Positions 24,710 to 33,370 of a DNA stretch of 64,000 nt are shown here, in pieces. The stretch's first letter is position 1; each line of letters opens with the position of its first letter. The DNA is from Burkholderia cepacia. Its GTDB lineage: Bacteria > Pseudomonadota > Gammaproteobacteria > Burkholderiales > Burkholderiaceae. The notes beneath the pieces are model-generated. The model did not search any database. It saw only the letters and a list, made by a program, of their open reading frames with translations, and had not been told where the DNA came from. The DNA lies in assembly GCF_001718835.1 (NCBI RefSeq), contig NZ_CP013444.1:186001-250000 (forward strand), in the 5' to 3' direction. A program made the position numbers and the translations under genes.

Positions 24710-25190
24710 AGCAGATCCCTTTTTCAACTTGGATGCATCGGTTTGCCATGCCGCCCGGCCGGGGCGATACACGCATCCGGAGATCCGGATCGCGAATCCG
24801 GAATTCCGGATTGGCGCGGGCGGACGTTGCATTTGCGCACGCGAAGCCGGTGCGAAGGAGACCTTCGGAGCGACTCGCGGCAGGCACGCAATCACCTGCG
24901 TCGCGTGGGCGCGCATTGCGCCCGGGCCCTTGCGGCAAGCCTGAGCGGTTGGGGTTTCAGGCTGCGGCGGAACGGGCCGCACGCGACGCTTTCGCCGGGG
25001 GCGGGGTGGCAAGGGGCGCGTAATGTAACCGAACTCGTTTGCTGTGTCACAAACGAAAAATACCGTTGTTTTCGTGGGGTTTTTTGCGTGTCCGGGTTTC
25101 CGGAATGACGGGCGGCGGCGACGGAAAAAACCAGGGAAGTCGAGGTGTTGTTCCGGGGGATGGAGCGTCGATCACGCGTCAAAGGTGCTG
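24710..25190. other. Intergenic region between mqo and the immunity genes
   Basis: No convincing gene is seen in these 480 bases. A perfect 18-bp palindrome, AATCCGGAATTCCGGATT, lies at 24795-24812 upstream of mqo. A hairpin with arms ACGAAAA (25053-25059) and TTTTCGT (25069-25075), followed by GGGG and six Ts, lies at 25053-25085 on the plus strand. It is a weak terminator with no plus-strand gene before it. The mqo promoter must be here. Confidence 0.4.
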
Positions 25191-26003
25191 CTACATCGGC
25201 GGAGATGCGGGCTGCGTTGTCGTCTCGGGGGCGGGGGGCATCTCGCCGTATTTCTGGCGATTTGCCTGCTGTTGTTCGAGTCGGCGCTGTTTGCGTTCCT
25301 CGGGGGTCAAAATCTTGTAGGCGCGCGTTATCGTGATTTCGGACAGTTTCGGGGGAAAGGAGCCGTCCACCGGATTTGCGTAAAAGAGTTCGACATTGAC
25401 GGAAAATTTGCTACCGGGAATATCTTTCGCGCGGTAACGGAAATTCTGCAAATTTGGAGTTTGAGGATGGCGACCCGGTATCTCGTTTTCATAATGTCGC
25501 TTTCCGTTTGAATCGACCCAGTAGTTATCCAGTTGTAGCAGCAATTCAATTTCCGTATTCGGCATACCAGCAAGCATTGGACTTAACCGCATGACCAATC
25601 CAGTTGGGACGATCTTCACCTTCGAACGATCGGCGCTGTAATTTTCGGGGTCGTCGAATGTCGAAAAGGCAACTGTAGTTGAGGGCGACACCCGAGTGGC
25701 GTAAAGATAGCGCAGTCCTTTCGATCGATAGTGAGGCTCCGTATCGATGATGCGACCAAAGACGGTATTTGATGGATCAAATGGCTTATCATCGCGCAGA
25801 ATCTCCATCGCCGTCTTCAGGATGTTGTGTACCATCGCACGCTGTTCTTCCGCTTGATGTTGCATCTCAACTCCTTGCGCCAACGGCTCTGAGGGCAGCG
25901 TCATACTTGTCTGTGCATGTACCTGGGTTGAATACAAGAGCGCGATCATCACGGTCCCAATAGGCGTGCACCACATCCGCACACGCATAGGCATCTTCTT
26001 CAT
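25191..26003 (-). CDS. Periplasmic T6SS immunity candidate, downstream duplicate copy
   Basis: A 270-residue secreted protein that clearly aligns with the gene at 26159-27166 over about 250 residues. The signal peptide is nearly identical (MKKMPMRVRMWCTPIGTVMI, cleaved after VHAQ), and shared stretches include LPSEPLAQGVEMQHQAEEQRAMV, FSADRSKVKIVP (here YSADRSKVKIVP) and AKDIPGSKF.V.VELFYANP. The C-terminus differs: it ends in a short Pro/Gln/Thr tail where the other copy has a further 70 residues. Its first 46 codons overlap an orphan copy of the effector's tail in another frame. I infer an immunity protein, diverged and possibly protecting against a related toxin; the sequence family itself is not one I can name. 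Confidence 0.65.
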   Translation of the reverse strand: MKKMPMRVRMWCTPIGTVMIALLYSTQVHAQTSMTLPSEPLAQGVEMQHQAEEQRAMVHNILKTAMEILRDDKPFDPSNTVFGRIIDTEPHYRSKGLRYLYATRVSPSTTVAFSTFDDPENYSADRSKVKIVPTGLVMRLSPMLAGMPNTEIELLLQLDNYWVDSNGKRHYENEIPGRHPQTPNLQNFRYRAKDIPGSKFSVNVELFYANPVDGSFPPKLSEITITRAYKILTPEERKQRRLEQQQANRQKYGEMPPAPETTTQPASPPM

Positions 26004-26064
26004 GTAACTGGCTCCGGTAGCCTTCTTCGAAACTCACCATTTTTTCTGCCGTCTCGGGCGAAAC
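25867..26064 (-). pseudogene. Orphan 3' tail of the vgrG effector gene
   Basis: On the minus strand, 65 codons from VSPETAEKMVSFEEGYRSQ to AVGARS followed by TGA are almost identical to the last 65 codons of the VgrG effector (which end at 27030). The tail includes the HEEDAYACAD motif. Just upstream the homology stops at an in-frame TGA (26065-26067), so this is a displaced effector end with no start of its own. It overlaps the first 46 codons of the immunity gene at 26003, exactly as in the intact locus. The fragment therefore records a duplication of the effector tail plus immunity gene. Its frame has stayed open. Confidence 0.8.
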
Positions 26065-26158
26065 TCAAACAGCCCGTATGCCTAGGCATGCAAAATCGAC
26101 AGGTGGGATCTCACATGGATACGCTCATTTCGAAATTGAATTTGGGCTACGTTGCAGC

Positions 26159-27166
26159 TCATGTCTCCGATTCCGGATCAATCATCCACCATATTGGATG
26201 CTCGGACTCCTCCCTCAACCACATCCATTGACCTGCTACGAGCTCGCTGCGCCGCCGTTGTGCGTGTTCCTCCTGATGCGTCAACGTGCGGACCATGGGA
26301 AATCTTTGCCCTTTCCGGACCACCAAGCGATTCGGGTTAGAGGTCTTGGCGTATCCCTGCCATAACCCCGTTTCAGGACAGAGCATACCCGTGCACAGGT
26401 TCATCTCCCCGTATTTCTGCCGCTTTGCCTGCCGCTCTTCAAGGCGACGTTGTTTACGTTCGGCGGGCGTCAAAATCTTGTATGCTCGGCTTATCTCGAT
26501 TTCGGTCAGCATCGGAGGAAACGAACCGTCCAATGGATTTGCGTAAAAGAGTTCAACATCAACTGGAAACTTGCTGCCCGGAATATCTTTTGACCGATAG
26601 CGAAAGGATTGCAAGTTTGGCATATCCGGAGTGCGTACCATCATCTCGTTGCCGTATTCACGCTTCCCATCTGAATCTACCCAATAGTCCTCCAACTGAA
26701 GAAGATCTTTGATTTCCGTCTCGGGTAAATCAGCGAGCATCGGGCTTAACCGAATCGTCACGCCTGCCGGGACGATCTTCACCTTGGAACGATCAGCACT
26801 AAAATCTTCTGGGTCATCACCAGTAGAAAATTCAATTCTCGTGTCAGGTAACACTGGATTGACATAACGGTAAAGTTTTCCTTCGGCAGGAAGATGTGGC
26901 TTCGCCGCGTACACCCGTCCGAGGACTGTGTTTCCCGGATCGAATGATTTGTCATCGCGCAGGATCGCCATCGCCGTTTTCAGGATGCTGCGCACCATCG
27001 CACGCTGTTCTTCCGCTTGATGTTGCATCTCAACTCCTTGCGCCAACGGCTCTGATGGCAGCCTCATACTTGTCTGTGCATGTACCTGGGTTGAACACAA
27101 GAGCGCGATCACCACGGTCCCAATAGGCCTGCACCACATCCGCGCACGCATAGGCATCTTCTTCAT
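26159..27166 (-). CDS. Periplasmic T6SS immunity candidate for the VgrG metallopeptidase
   Basis: A 335-residue protein with a signal peptide (MKKMPMRARMWCRPIGTVVI, cleavage after VHAQ), so it should act in the periplasm. ATG 27166 has a CGGAG site and lies inside the vgrG reading frame, giving a 137-base overlap. The mature part shares LPSEPLAQGVEMQHQAEEQRAMV, DFSADRSKVKIVP and YRSKDIPGSKFPVDVELFYANP with the downstream copy. It then continues through an extra domain with two Cys (LCTGMLCPETG) and a Trp-rich end. Position directly after a VgrG with a toxic C-terminus makes immunity the best guess. In P. aeruginosa, the metallopeptidase VgrG2b likewise has a periplasmic immunity partner. Function is inferred. 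Confidence 0.7.
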   Translation of the reverse strand: MKKMPMRARMWCRPIGTVVIALLCSTQVHAQTSMRLPSEPLAQGVEMQHQAEEQRAMVRSILKTAMAILRDDKSFDPGNTVLGRVYAAKPHLPAEGKLYRYVNPVLPDTRIEFSTGDDPEDFSADRSKVKIVPAGVTIRLSPMLADLPETEIKDLLQLEDYWVDSDGKREYGNEMMVRTPDMPNLQSFRYRSKDIPGSKFPVDVELFYANPLDGSFPPMLTEIEISRAYKILTPAERKQRRLEERQAKRQKYGEMNLCTGMLCPETGLWQGYAKTSNPNRLVVRKGQRFPMVRTLTHQEEHAQRRRSELVAGQWMWLREESEHPIWWMIDPESET

Positions 27167-30100
27167 GTAACTGGCTCCGGTAGCCTTCTTCGAAACTCAC
27201 CATTTTTGCTGCCGTCTCGGGCGACACGTTCAGCAACTTGCACACTTCAGCCTGCGCAATTGGCACATCTGGTTTCACATAAGTTCCACCCGCTTGGTCT
27301 TGCATGTATGAAATCATCCAGTAGTAGTGGAACATCAACATTCGATGCAATCCAGTGGTAACAAGATTGTCATCGGGAATGTTGATTTTTTGGGCTGCAT
27401 CATAGGCACATTTTTTCGTATACGCTTTATACATTTTGAGAATCTGCGTAAATTTTTCGTAATCCTTTGGATGTTGCTGAAGCAGCGCCATCATCCAAAA
27501 CGCTTGCTGGCAATGCCGTGCCTCGTGATAAAGCATGTCAGCAAATGCCTTCAATTGACCGTCCAGCGCCTCCGCATCATCCGCAACCTCAATAATCTTG
27601 GTGACCTCCTTTTCCTGAATGGCCATGGCCCAGTTTTTCTGGGTAAATGATGCGCTGACATTGGGGCGCATGTTGTATTGGGCTTGCCCATGCAGCGCGT
27701 TGACGATATCAATGCGTGGCATCGCTCCGTTTGACTGCATCGCATCATTAACATTGCCTTTTGGCAAACCAAATGGCCCAGAGGCTAACGCTGCGCTCAA
27801 TATTTCACCGACTGTATCGACAATCTTGTCTTTCAATCCACTTGATATTCCACCGCCTACCGTTTTGAACTGACTCCACGGAATGCTCTTGAGTGCCGCC
27901 TTGATCGCCGCCGTATAGGCCTTCGTCACCGGATACACGACATCGTTGCGCGGCCGATTCGCCCGCACATCGCTCTGCCTGGCCCCGTTGATGAAGTGAT
28001 GGAAGCGCAGCCCGAAGTTGAGCGGATCGCAAGTCGCGAACATGGGTTGTTGATTCTCGGACGTGGCCCCCTGCTCCGGCGTGCTCGCCGTCTTGCCCCT
28101 GATCTTCGCGGTCCGTTTGTCGGCATTCGGTGCCGTGGCGGCATAGGGTGTCGCGATGTCGCGCACGATCGCCGCATGATTGACCGCAATCACCTTGTCC
28201 GGGTCGCTTGCCGCCAGCAGCTCGACCGTCCCAAACGTGATGTCATGGTCGGTAACCAGCGCCGTTTCGCCACGCGCGTTACTCACCCCCTCGATCACGC
28301 GTCCGTTATCGAGCGTGATCCGGTAAGGCTGCCGCGGCAGCGCGAAGCCGCCGGCGTGTTCCATCAACACGAAGTGCGCGGCAAACCGCCCCGGATTGTC
28401 CGGCGTGACCGGCAAGCGCATCGGCCGCGTCTGGGGAACGTCGGCCTGATGACTGCCTGCATGGACCGTGTGTTCGCCGGCGGTGCGCACCACGTAGCCC
28501 CGTTCGCTGATGCGCACTTCCGTACTGCCCGCGTGCAGCACGATCTCCTTCGCTGCATGGAGATGAATGCGATCGGTCGTGCTCGTGATCGTGACCGCCT
28601 GCTTGGCCGTCATGTCGATGCCATCGGTCTGCGCCTCGATGCGCACGTTGCCGGCGGCGGCAACCAGCTTCATCCCCGCCTTGTGCACGAACAACGAGAG
28701 CGCATTCGCCACGCTCGCGAACAGCGACCGGCCGACCGCCAGACCCACATGCCGGCCGCTCGTCACGGCGACATCCTCGTTGCTCGCGATATGGGCGCTG
28801 CGTTCCGCCGCGAGACTGATTCCCGCCGCTGACGACAGCACCAAGTCGGCCTCCGCCAGTTCCGGAAAATCGTGTTCGCCGCCGGACGGCTTTCCCCGAA
28901 TCGCATCGTTGCGCGCCTTGATGGCCTTCGCCACGTCGCTCTGGTCGGCGTCACGCTGCTGCGCGTCATGCCGTTGCGCCAGCCCGGACAGGCTCTCCTG
29001 CAACTCGCGCGCTTGCGTGAGCCGGCTGACCGCGTCGCGCGCTTCCTTCGCATGACCCGCGCCGCCCGGTTGGCCGTCCGTCGTGACGAACAGGCCCCTC
29101 AACGCCCGCACCACGCCCCAAAAATCCGTGCGCAGTTCGAAGCCCTTGCCGCGCGCATCCGCGCGGCCTTTTTTCCTCACGATGCGCCGGAGATTCCCGA
29201 GACTGAGTTGAGACGCGCCCGCATCGCTCGCGATCTGCGTCTGGATTTGTCCCTGCGTGTCGTCGATCGCCACGTGGCCGGACGCCGTGCCTTGAAACTC
29301 CCGGCCGCGCAGCACCGTTACCGCCTGGTTGTCCGGCAGGTCCAGCGCCGGTTGGTGGAACGCGTTCACGGCGCTGCCGACGATCACGGGCAAATCCGGG
29401 TCGCCGTAGTAGTGCTCCACGGCGACCTCGTGACCGACGCGCGGGAGGAACGTCGCCCCCATCTCAATGCCTTGCCACGGCGACAGCACGCGCAGCCAGA
29501 TTCCGGAATGCTCGTCCAGCTTGCCGTGACGATCCCACCCGAACTGCACCTTGACCCGGCCGTATTGGTCCGTCCAGACCTCCTGTCCGGCCGGGCCGAC
29601 GACGATGGCCTTCTCCGGGCCGGACAGGCACGGTTTCCGCACGCTTCTCGCGAGCCGGAACGGCTCGTTTGCCGGCAGCAGTTCGAACTGCGCTTCGGCG
29701 CGATAGGTCTGCCCGGTTCCCGTGCGATCACCGATTTCCTCGATGTCGAGCGTGGACGACACCACCACGTATTCGCGGTTGGCCGCCTGCTGCGGGTAGC
29801 CCGTCAGGGTAAAGGTGCGGCCCACCGTCAGCCCGCGCAGGTTGCCCGCGCCATGGGCGCGTAGTCCCGCACAACGCTTCGCCTCGAGCTGCACGCGTGC
29901 GAAATGGCGCGCTTCCACATCAGTATCGTTCGGCTGGCCCGCGAGACCGTGCGCGCCGGCCAGCGGCTGGCCGTAGTCACCCCACGCGTAGATTTCGCCG
30001 TCCGCGCTCGCGGTGTCGCGCGGATTGGCTTCGGTGACGGTCAGCTTCGCTCGCGGACGCGTGTAGTCGTAGTCCGTCACGGTCACGCGTCCGGACGTGA

Positions 30101-30938
30101 GCCGGCTTGTCACCGACAACGCATGAATGTGCTCTTCGTCGATGCGCTTGCCGTCGGGCGGCAGGTAGCGCAGCGTCTCATAGGCCGCGCCGTGCGGTTG
30201 GTGGCCGCCCATCGTGTCGCACAAGACCAGACGATGATGGCCGTCGTCGTGCTCGAACCACCACCAGATCCCCCATTCTTCCCATAGGCGTTGCAGGAAC
30301 GCCCAGTCCGTCTCGTACGCCTGACGCTGCAAGTCCCGCTTCGGGTAGATGCCGCGAGACACACCGGCCAGACGCTTGTCGACCCGGTATGGATATTTGG
30401 CGAGAACCGAGTCGGTGATCTCGACCACGCTCATGTCCTGAAACAGGCGGCAGTCTTGCGTCAGCGTCGCACGATAGAGCCACGGACGCAGTTCCAGCTC
30501 ATACAGGATCGAATGCCGATCCTGACCGACAAGCCGGGCCGCCTCGATCAGCCCGGTGATTTCGCGTGCATTCGCGCCGATGTCGGCGAGTCCGGCATGG
30601 CCGGCAAGGCCCGGCTTGCCTTCGAGCTCGATCAATACGGTCGCTTCGGTGCCCACCATCGTGTCGAGTTCGAGATCGGCCGTTCCGCTCGGCGAGAATG
30701 CATAGGCGTCGTCGGTTCGCAGCGTGACCAGATAATGACATTGGTCGATGCGACCGATCGTTTCCCTCCCCTGCAATCGCACCGGAACGAATACCGGCAG
30801 TCCGTCGACGCCATAAGTCGGCAGCGCCGCGCCGGAAATCGACAGCGTACGCGACTGGGGGAGCGTCAATCTGACGTTGCCGCCGGGGTCGATGGTGTCG
30901 CCCAAACGGACCGTGTCACGGTCTTGCTCGTTTTTCAT
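27030..30938 (-). CDS. vgrG: T6SS VgrG spike with C-terminal HExxH metallopeptidase-like effector domain
   Basis: A 1302-residue specialised VgrG. Residues 1 to about 420 are the gp27-like hub. The gp5-like OB fold follows (QEVWTDQYGRVKVQFGWDR, WQGIEMGATFLPRVGHEVAVE, then GDPDLPVIVGSAVNA), then the DUF2345 beta-helix needle (ADLVLSSAAGISLAAERSAH onward to about 860). After a short Ig-like linker comes an effector domain, about 950-1302, of lower GC. It contains YHEARHCQQ, an HExxH zinc site at His1138-His1142 (27513-27527), and later FEEGYRSQLHEEDAYACAD, a candidate third-ligand region. ATG 30938 is used; the frame extends into the adjacent insertion element only through TTG codons. No ClpV or tube genes are nearby, so it is an orphan vgrG locus. 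Confidence 0.9.
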   Translation of the reverse strand: MKNEQDRDTVRLGDTIDPGGNVRLTLPQSRTLSISGAALPTYGVDGLPVFVPVRLQGRETIGRIDQCHYLVTLRTDDAYAFSPSGTADLELDTMVGTEATVLIELEGKPGLAGHAGLADIGANAREITGLIEAARLVGQDRHSILYELELRPWLYRATLTQDCRLFQDMSVVEITDSVLAKYPYRVDKRLAGVSRGIYPKRDLQRQAYETDWAFLQRLWEEWGIWWWFEHDDGHHRLVLCDTMGGHQPHGAAYETLRYLPPDGKRIDEEHIHALSVTSRLTSGRVTVTDYDYTRPRAKLTVTEANPRDTASADGEIYAWGDYGQPLAGAHGLAGQPNDTDVEARHFARVQLEAKRCAGLRAHGAGNLRGLTVGRTFTLTGYPQQAANREYVVVSSTLDIEEIGDRTGTGQTYRAEAQFELLPANEPFRLARSVRKPCLSGPEKAIVVGPAGQEVWTDQYGRVKVQFGWDRHGKLDEHSGIWLRVLSPWQGIEMGATFLPRVGHEVAVEHYYGDPDLPVIVGSAVNAFHQPALDLPDNQAVTVLRGREFQGTASGHVAIDDTQGQIQTQIASDAGASQLSLGNLRRIVRKKGRADARGKGFELRTDFWGVVRALRGLFVTTDGQPGGAGHAKEARDAVSRLTQARELQESLSGLAQRHDAQQRDADQSDVAKAIKARNDAIRGKPSGGEHDFPELAEADLVLSSAAGISLAAERSAHIASNEDVAVTSGRHVGLAVGRSLFASVANALSLFVHKAGMKLVAAAGNVRIEAQTDGIDMTAKQAVTITSTTDRIHLHAAKEIVLHAGSTEVRISERGYVVRTAGEHTVHAGSHQADVPQTRPMRLPVTPDNPGRFAAHFVLMEHAGGFALPRQPYRITLDNGRVIEGVSNARGETALVTDHDITFGTVELLAASDPDKVIAVNHAAIVRDIATPYAATAPNADKRTAKIRGKTASTPEQGATSENQQPMFATCDPLNFGLRFHHFINGARQSDVRANRPRNDVVYPVTKAYTAAIKAALKSIPWSQFKTVGGGISSGLKDKIVDTVGEILSAALASGPFGLPKGNVNDAMQSNGAMPRIDIVNALHGQAQYNMRPNVSASFTQKNWAMAIQEKEVTKIIEVADDAEALDGQLKAFADMLYHEARHCQQAFWMMALLQQHPKDYEKFTQILKMYKAYTKKCAYDAAQKINIPDDNLVTTGLHRMLMFHYYWMISYMQDQAGGTYVKPDVPIAQAEVCKLLNVSPETAAKMVSFEEGYRSQLHEEDAYACADVVQAYWDRGDRALVFNPGTCTDKYEAAIRAVGARS

Positions 30939-31031
30939 CAACGACTCGCGCGAGGAATGAAAGCGTTCTTTTACCTCGCAACGAAACGCCGTGCAATTTT
31001 CGAGATGAGAATTAACGGCGGTTTCAAGGGC

Positions 31032-32111
31032 GAAGTGCAACAACTCGCGGGTTACTGAACGGGAAGCCGGTCTATGGGGTTAGCCAGGACTTGGGCAAGG
31101 ATTTCCAGAGGGGTGTGCCAGTTCAGTGTGGCGCGCGGTCGGGTATTGAGTTTGTCGGCAATGGCGTCGAGGTCATCTTGAGAGTAGACGGACAAATCAG
31201 TGCCTTTTGGCAGGTACTGCCGCAGCAGGCCGTTGGTGTTTTCGCAGGTGCCGCGTTGCCAAGGGCTGTGCGGATCACAGAAATAGACGCGCACATTGGT
31301 CGCGGCGCTCAGTTCGGCGTGTCGCGCCATCTCGCGACCTTGATCGTAGGTCAGCGTCTGGCGCAGCGGTTCGACGAGCGATTGCAGCTTGGTCGTGAAC
31401 GCGGCCAGCGCCGAAGCGGCCGTCGCGTCGGGCATCTTCGCCAGCAGGACGGCGCGGCTCATGCGTTCGACCAACACGGCCACCGACGATTTGTTCTCGG
31501 CACCCTTGATAAGGTCGCCCTCCCAATGGCCCGGCATGAGGCGATCATCGATTTCGGGCGGACGCACGTGGATGCTGATCATGTCGGGAATCGTCGCGCG
31601 CCGATCGGCGCCACGCGATCGCGGCAGGCGTTTGTTGCGATGCTGGCGCAGGCAGGCAATCAGTTCGCGGCGCAACTCGCCGCGAGGCTGGGCGTAGATG
31701 GCGTTGTAAATCGTTTCGTGGGACACGTGCAGGCTCGGGTCGTCGGGAAAGACACGCTTCAGAGTACCGGCGATTTCCTGCGGCGACCACTGACGTTCGC
31801 AAAGCAAGCGACGAACGAGGCCCCAAAGGATCGAATCTGGTGCGAGCTTCGGATCCGGCCGTCCAGCCTGTCGGCGCGCGTCGCGAGATGCCTGCGCGGC
31901 GCGCGGGCAGTACAGGCCGTTGGATTGGGTATTGCGGGCCAACTCGCGACTGAGCGTCGACGGCGCGCGCTTGAGCTTGCGGGCGATCGCCCGCAAGCTC
32001 AAGCCTTCGTCCCGCCAGAAATCGATTCGCATACGTTCTTCAGGTTGCAGTTGTTGGTACGTTCTCTTTGCCATTCGCGGACATTACCGGATGGCGAGAG
32101 TGTTGCACTTC
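31032..32111 (-). mobile_element. IS30-family insertion sequence
   Basis: The element spans about 1080 bp. Its ends are imperfect inverted repeats beginning GAAGTGCAACAACTCGC at 31032 and, on the other strand, GAAGTGCAACACTCTCGC from 32111. One transposase gene fills the interior. A clear target duplication is not visible at these ends, so the exact boundaries may be off by a few bases. It lies 93 bases upstream of the vgrG start and in the same orientation, so it may have cut vgrG off from its promoter or may supply a new one. Confidence 0.8.
31052..32074 (-). CDS. IS30-family transposase
   Basis: A 340-residue transposase. The N-terminal helix-turn-helix pair reads YQQLQPEERMRIDFWRDEGLSLRAIARKLKRAPSTLSREL in the usual IS30 form. 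The catalytic DDE domain shows GHWEGDLIKG (first Asp), TLTYDQGREMARH (second Asp) and DPHSPWQRGTCENTNGLLRQYLPKG (Glu), all intact. Length is in the range for IS30 elements, so the copy could be active. It reads toward vgrG. Confidence 0.95.
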   Translation of the reverse strand: MAKRTYQQLQPEERMRIDFWRDEGLSLRAIARKLKRAPSTLSRELARNTQSNGLYCPRAAQASRDARRQAGRPDPKLAPDSILWGLVRRLLCERQWSPQEIAGTLKRVFPDDPSLHVSHETIYNAIYAQPRGELRRELIACLRQHRNKRLPRSRGADRRATIPDMISIHVRPPEIDDRLMPGHWEGDLIKGAENKSSVAVLVERMSRAVLLAKMPDATAASALAAFTTKLQSLVEPLRQTLTYDQGREMARHAELSAATNVRVYFCDPHSPWQRGTCENTNGLLRQYLPKGTDLSVYSQDDLDAIADKLNTRPRATLNWHTPLEILAQVLANPIDRLPVQ

Positions 32112-32452
32112 AGATTTGAGGCCGCCAACGGTTTGTGATGAATATGGTTAGTTATGCCATGAGAATTTCGAACATATCAGAATTTTTTTAAAGCCAATTG
32201 AGATTATTCGCACTCTGTTTCATTCGTTTATTCGATATCCAGAGGCGAAGTAGAGCATGGTCCCGGTGCATGTATGAGTCTTGAACACCGATCAATAGGA
32301 AACCTTCGGATCGGCGTCGTGCGCGGCGTGTTCAGCGGGGGATTCGGTGTGACCGAGAGGTTGCCGGAGGGGACGTCGGCGCGATCGTCGACCGGATCGC
32401 GCGCGGTTCTTGCACGAGTGCCGCGAAACGATCGCGGCGACTCGCGTCAGGC
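32112..32452. other. AT-richer intergenic region beyond the insertion sequence
   Basis: This stretch of 340 bases has no convincing gene. The first 140 bases are markedly AT-rich for this genome (for example a run of seven Ts near 32184) and may be the original upstream region of vgrG, now separated by the element. The remaining bases return to high GC and lie downstream of the small lipoprotein gene. Confidence 0.4.
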
Positions 32453-32722
32453 TCAGTTGGCGGAGCCGTTGCGGCAGTATTGCGCGAACGCCTCCGCCGA
32501 ATTCGCGAAGCCCTTCCGCTTTGCCAGTTCCCACGGGCGCTCGCACTGCCTGGTCTGTTCGCACCACGAATAGCCGGCCGAGCCGATGCAGCCGTGCGCG
32601 TCGCGGTCGGCGCCGACGATCGGTGCGGACGCCTGCGCAGGCGGAGTCGGTTGTGCAGCACATGCGCTCAATGCGAACGCGATTGCTGCTGCCAGCGAGA
32701 CTGACGGGATGAAACGCTTCAT
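32453..32722 (-). CDS. Small cysteine-containing lipoprotein
   Basis: An 89-residue lipoprotein. MKRFIPSVSLAAAIAFALSAC gives a signal peptide with lipobox LSAC, and Cys21 is the predicted acylated residue. The mature part contains GCIGSAGYSWCEQTRQCERPWELA, with three cysteines, and a final Cys near the C-terminus, suggesting two disulfides in the periplasm. Short proteins with this CIGSAGYSWC pattern are widespread in proteobacteria, but I know no established function. ATG 32722 is the natural start. It stands alone between the insertion element and the Lrp-type regulator. Confidence 0.75.
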   Translation of the reverse strand: MKRFIPSVSLAAAIAFALSACAAQPTPPAQASAPIVGADRDAHGCIGSAGYSWCEQTRQCERPWELAKRKGFANSAEAFAQYCRNGSAN

Positions 32723-32768
32723 AGGGTTGTGCTCCGTGAAATGAGGATAGGTGTCGTGACGCCGCCGC

Positions 32769-33257
32769 TCATTCCTCCGGCACCGGCACGCGCGACGAGA
32801 ACTTCACCTCGCGCAACGCGAGGCTCGACTGGATCGACGAAACCCCGGCCTGCTTGCGGAGCACGCGCTCGACGAAATCCGCATACGCGTCGAGATCGGC
32901 CGCGACCACCTGCAGGATGTAGTCGGCCGCGCCGGTGATCTTGTGGCACGACGTTACTTCGTCGTGCCGTCGCATCACCTCCTCGAAGTGATCGGAATCC
33001 TGGTCGGAGTGCATGTTGAACGTCACCTGCACGAACGCGAACACGTTCATGCCGAGCGCGCGGCGATCGAGGTTCGCCTGGTAGCCGGTGATCACGCCTT
33101 CGTCCTCGAGCCGCTTGCGGCGGCGCCAGCAGGGCGTGACGCTCAGCGACAGCTTCTCGCCGAGCGTCGCGTTCGACAGCGCGCCGTCGTCCTGCAGCAG
33201 ACGCAGCATGGCGCGGTCCACGCCATCCAGTTCGACCGAAGCGCGATTTTTGCTCAT
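32769..33257 (-). CDS. Lrp/AsnC-family regulator
   Basis: A 162-residue Lrp/AsnC regulator. The N-terminal helix-turn-helix is ELDGVDRAMLRLLQDDGALSNATLGEKLSLSVTPCWRRRKRLEDEG, and the RAM effector-binding domain covers about 70-155 with GAADYILQVVAADLDAYADFVERVL. ATG 33257 (MSKNRASVEL) is used rather than upstream in-frame codons, which have no family similarity. It is divergent from the amidohydrolase gene with a 113-base gap, so it probably controls that gene and itself, responding to an amino acid or polyamine. Confidence 0.9.
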   Translation of the reverse strand: MSKNRASVELDGVDRAMLRLLQDDGALSNATLGEKLSLSVTPCWRRRKRLEDEGVITGYQANLDRRALGMNVFAFVQVTFNMHSDQDSDHFEEVMRRHDEVTSCHKITGAADYILQVVAADLDAYADFVERVLRKQAGVSSIQSSLALREVKFSSRVPVPEE

Positions 33258-33370
33258 TTCCGGGATTCCGTAGGCGGTTTTCTCAAAATTGTATGAAAGA
33301 CGCGCGGAAAGCAAAGCTATTGCCGGTGACGGTCAATAAACTGTTGCCACCCTCACCGCAACGGTCAACC

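Noticed and set aside
25053..25085. A hairpin followed by six Ts on the plus strand
   Set aside because: The stem is AT-rich and no plus-strand gene precedes it, so a terminator role has no transcript to end.
30939..31043. An N-terminal extension of VgrG to a TTG at 31043
   Set aside because: The TTG and next codons lie inside the insertion-sequence end, and the extension does not resemble VgrG; ATG 30938 is adequate.
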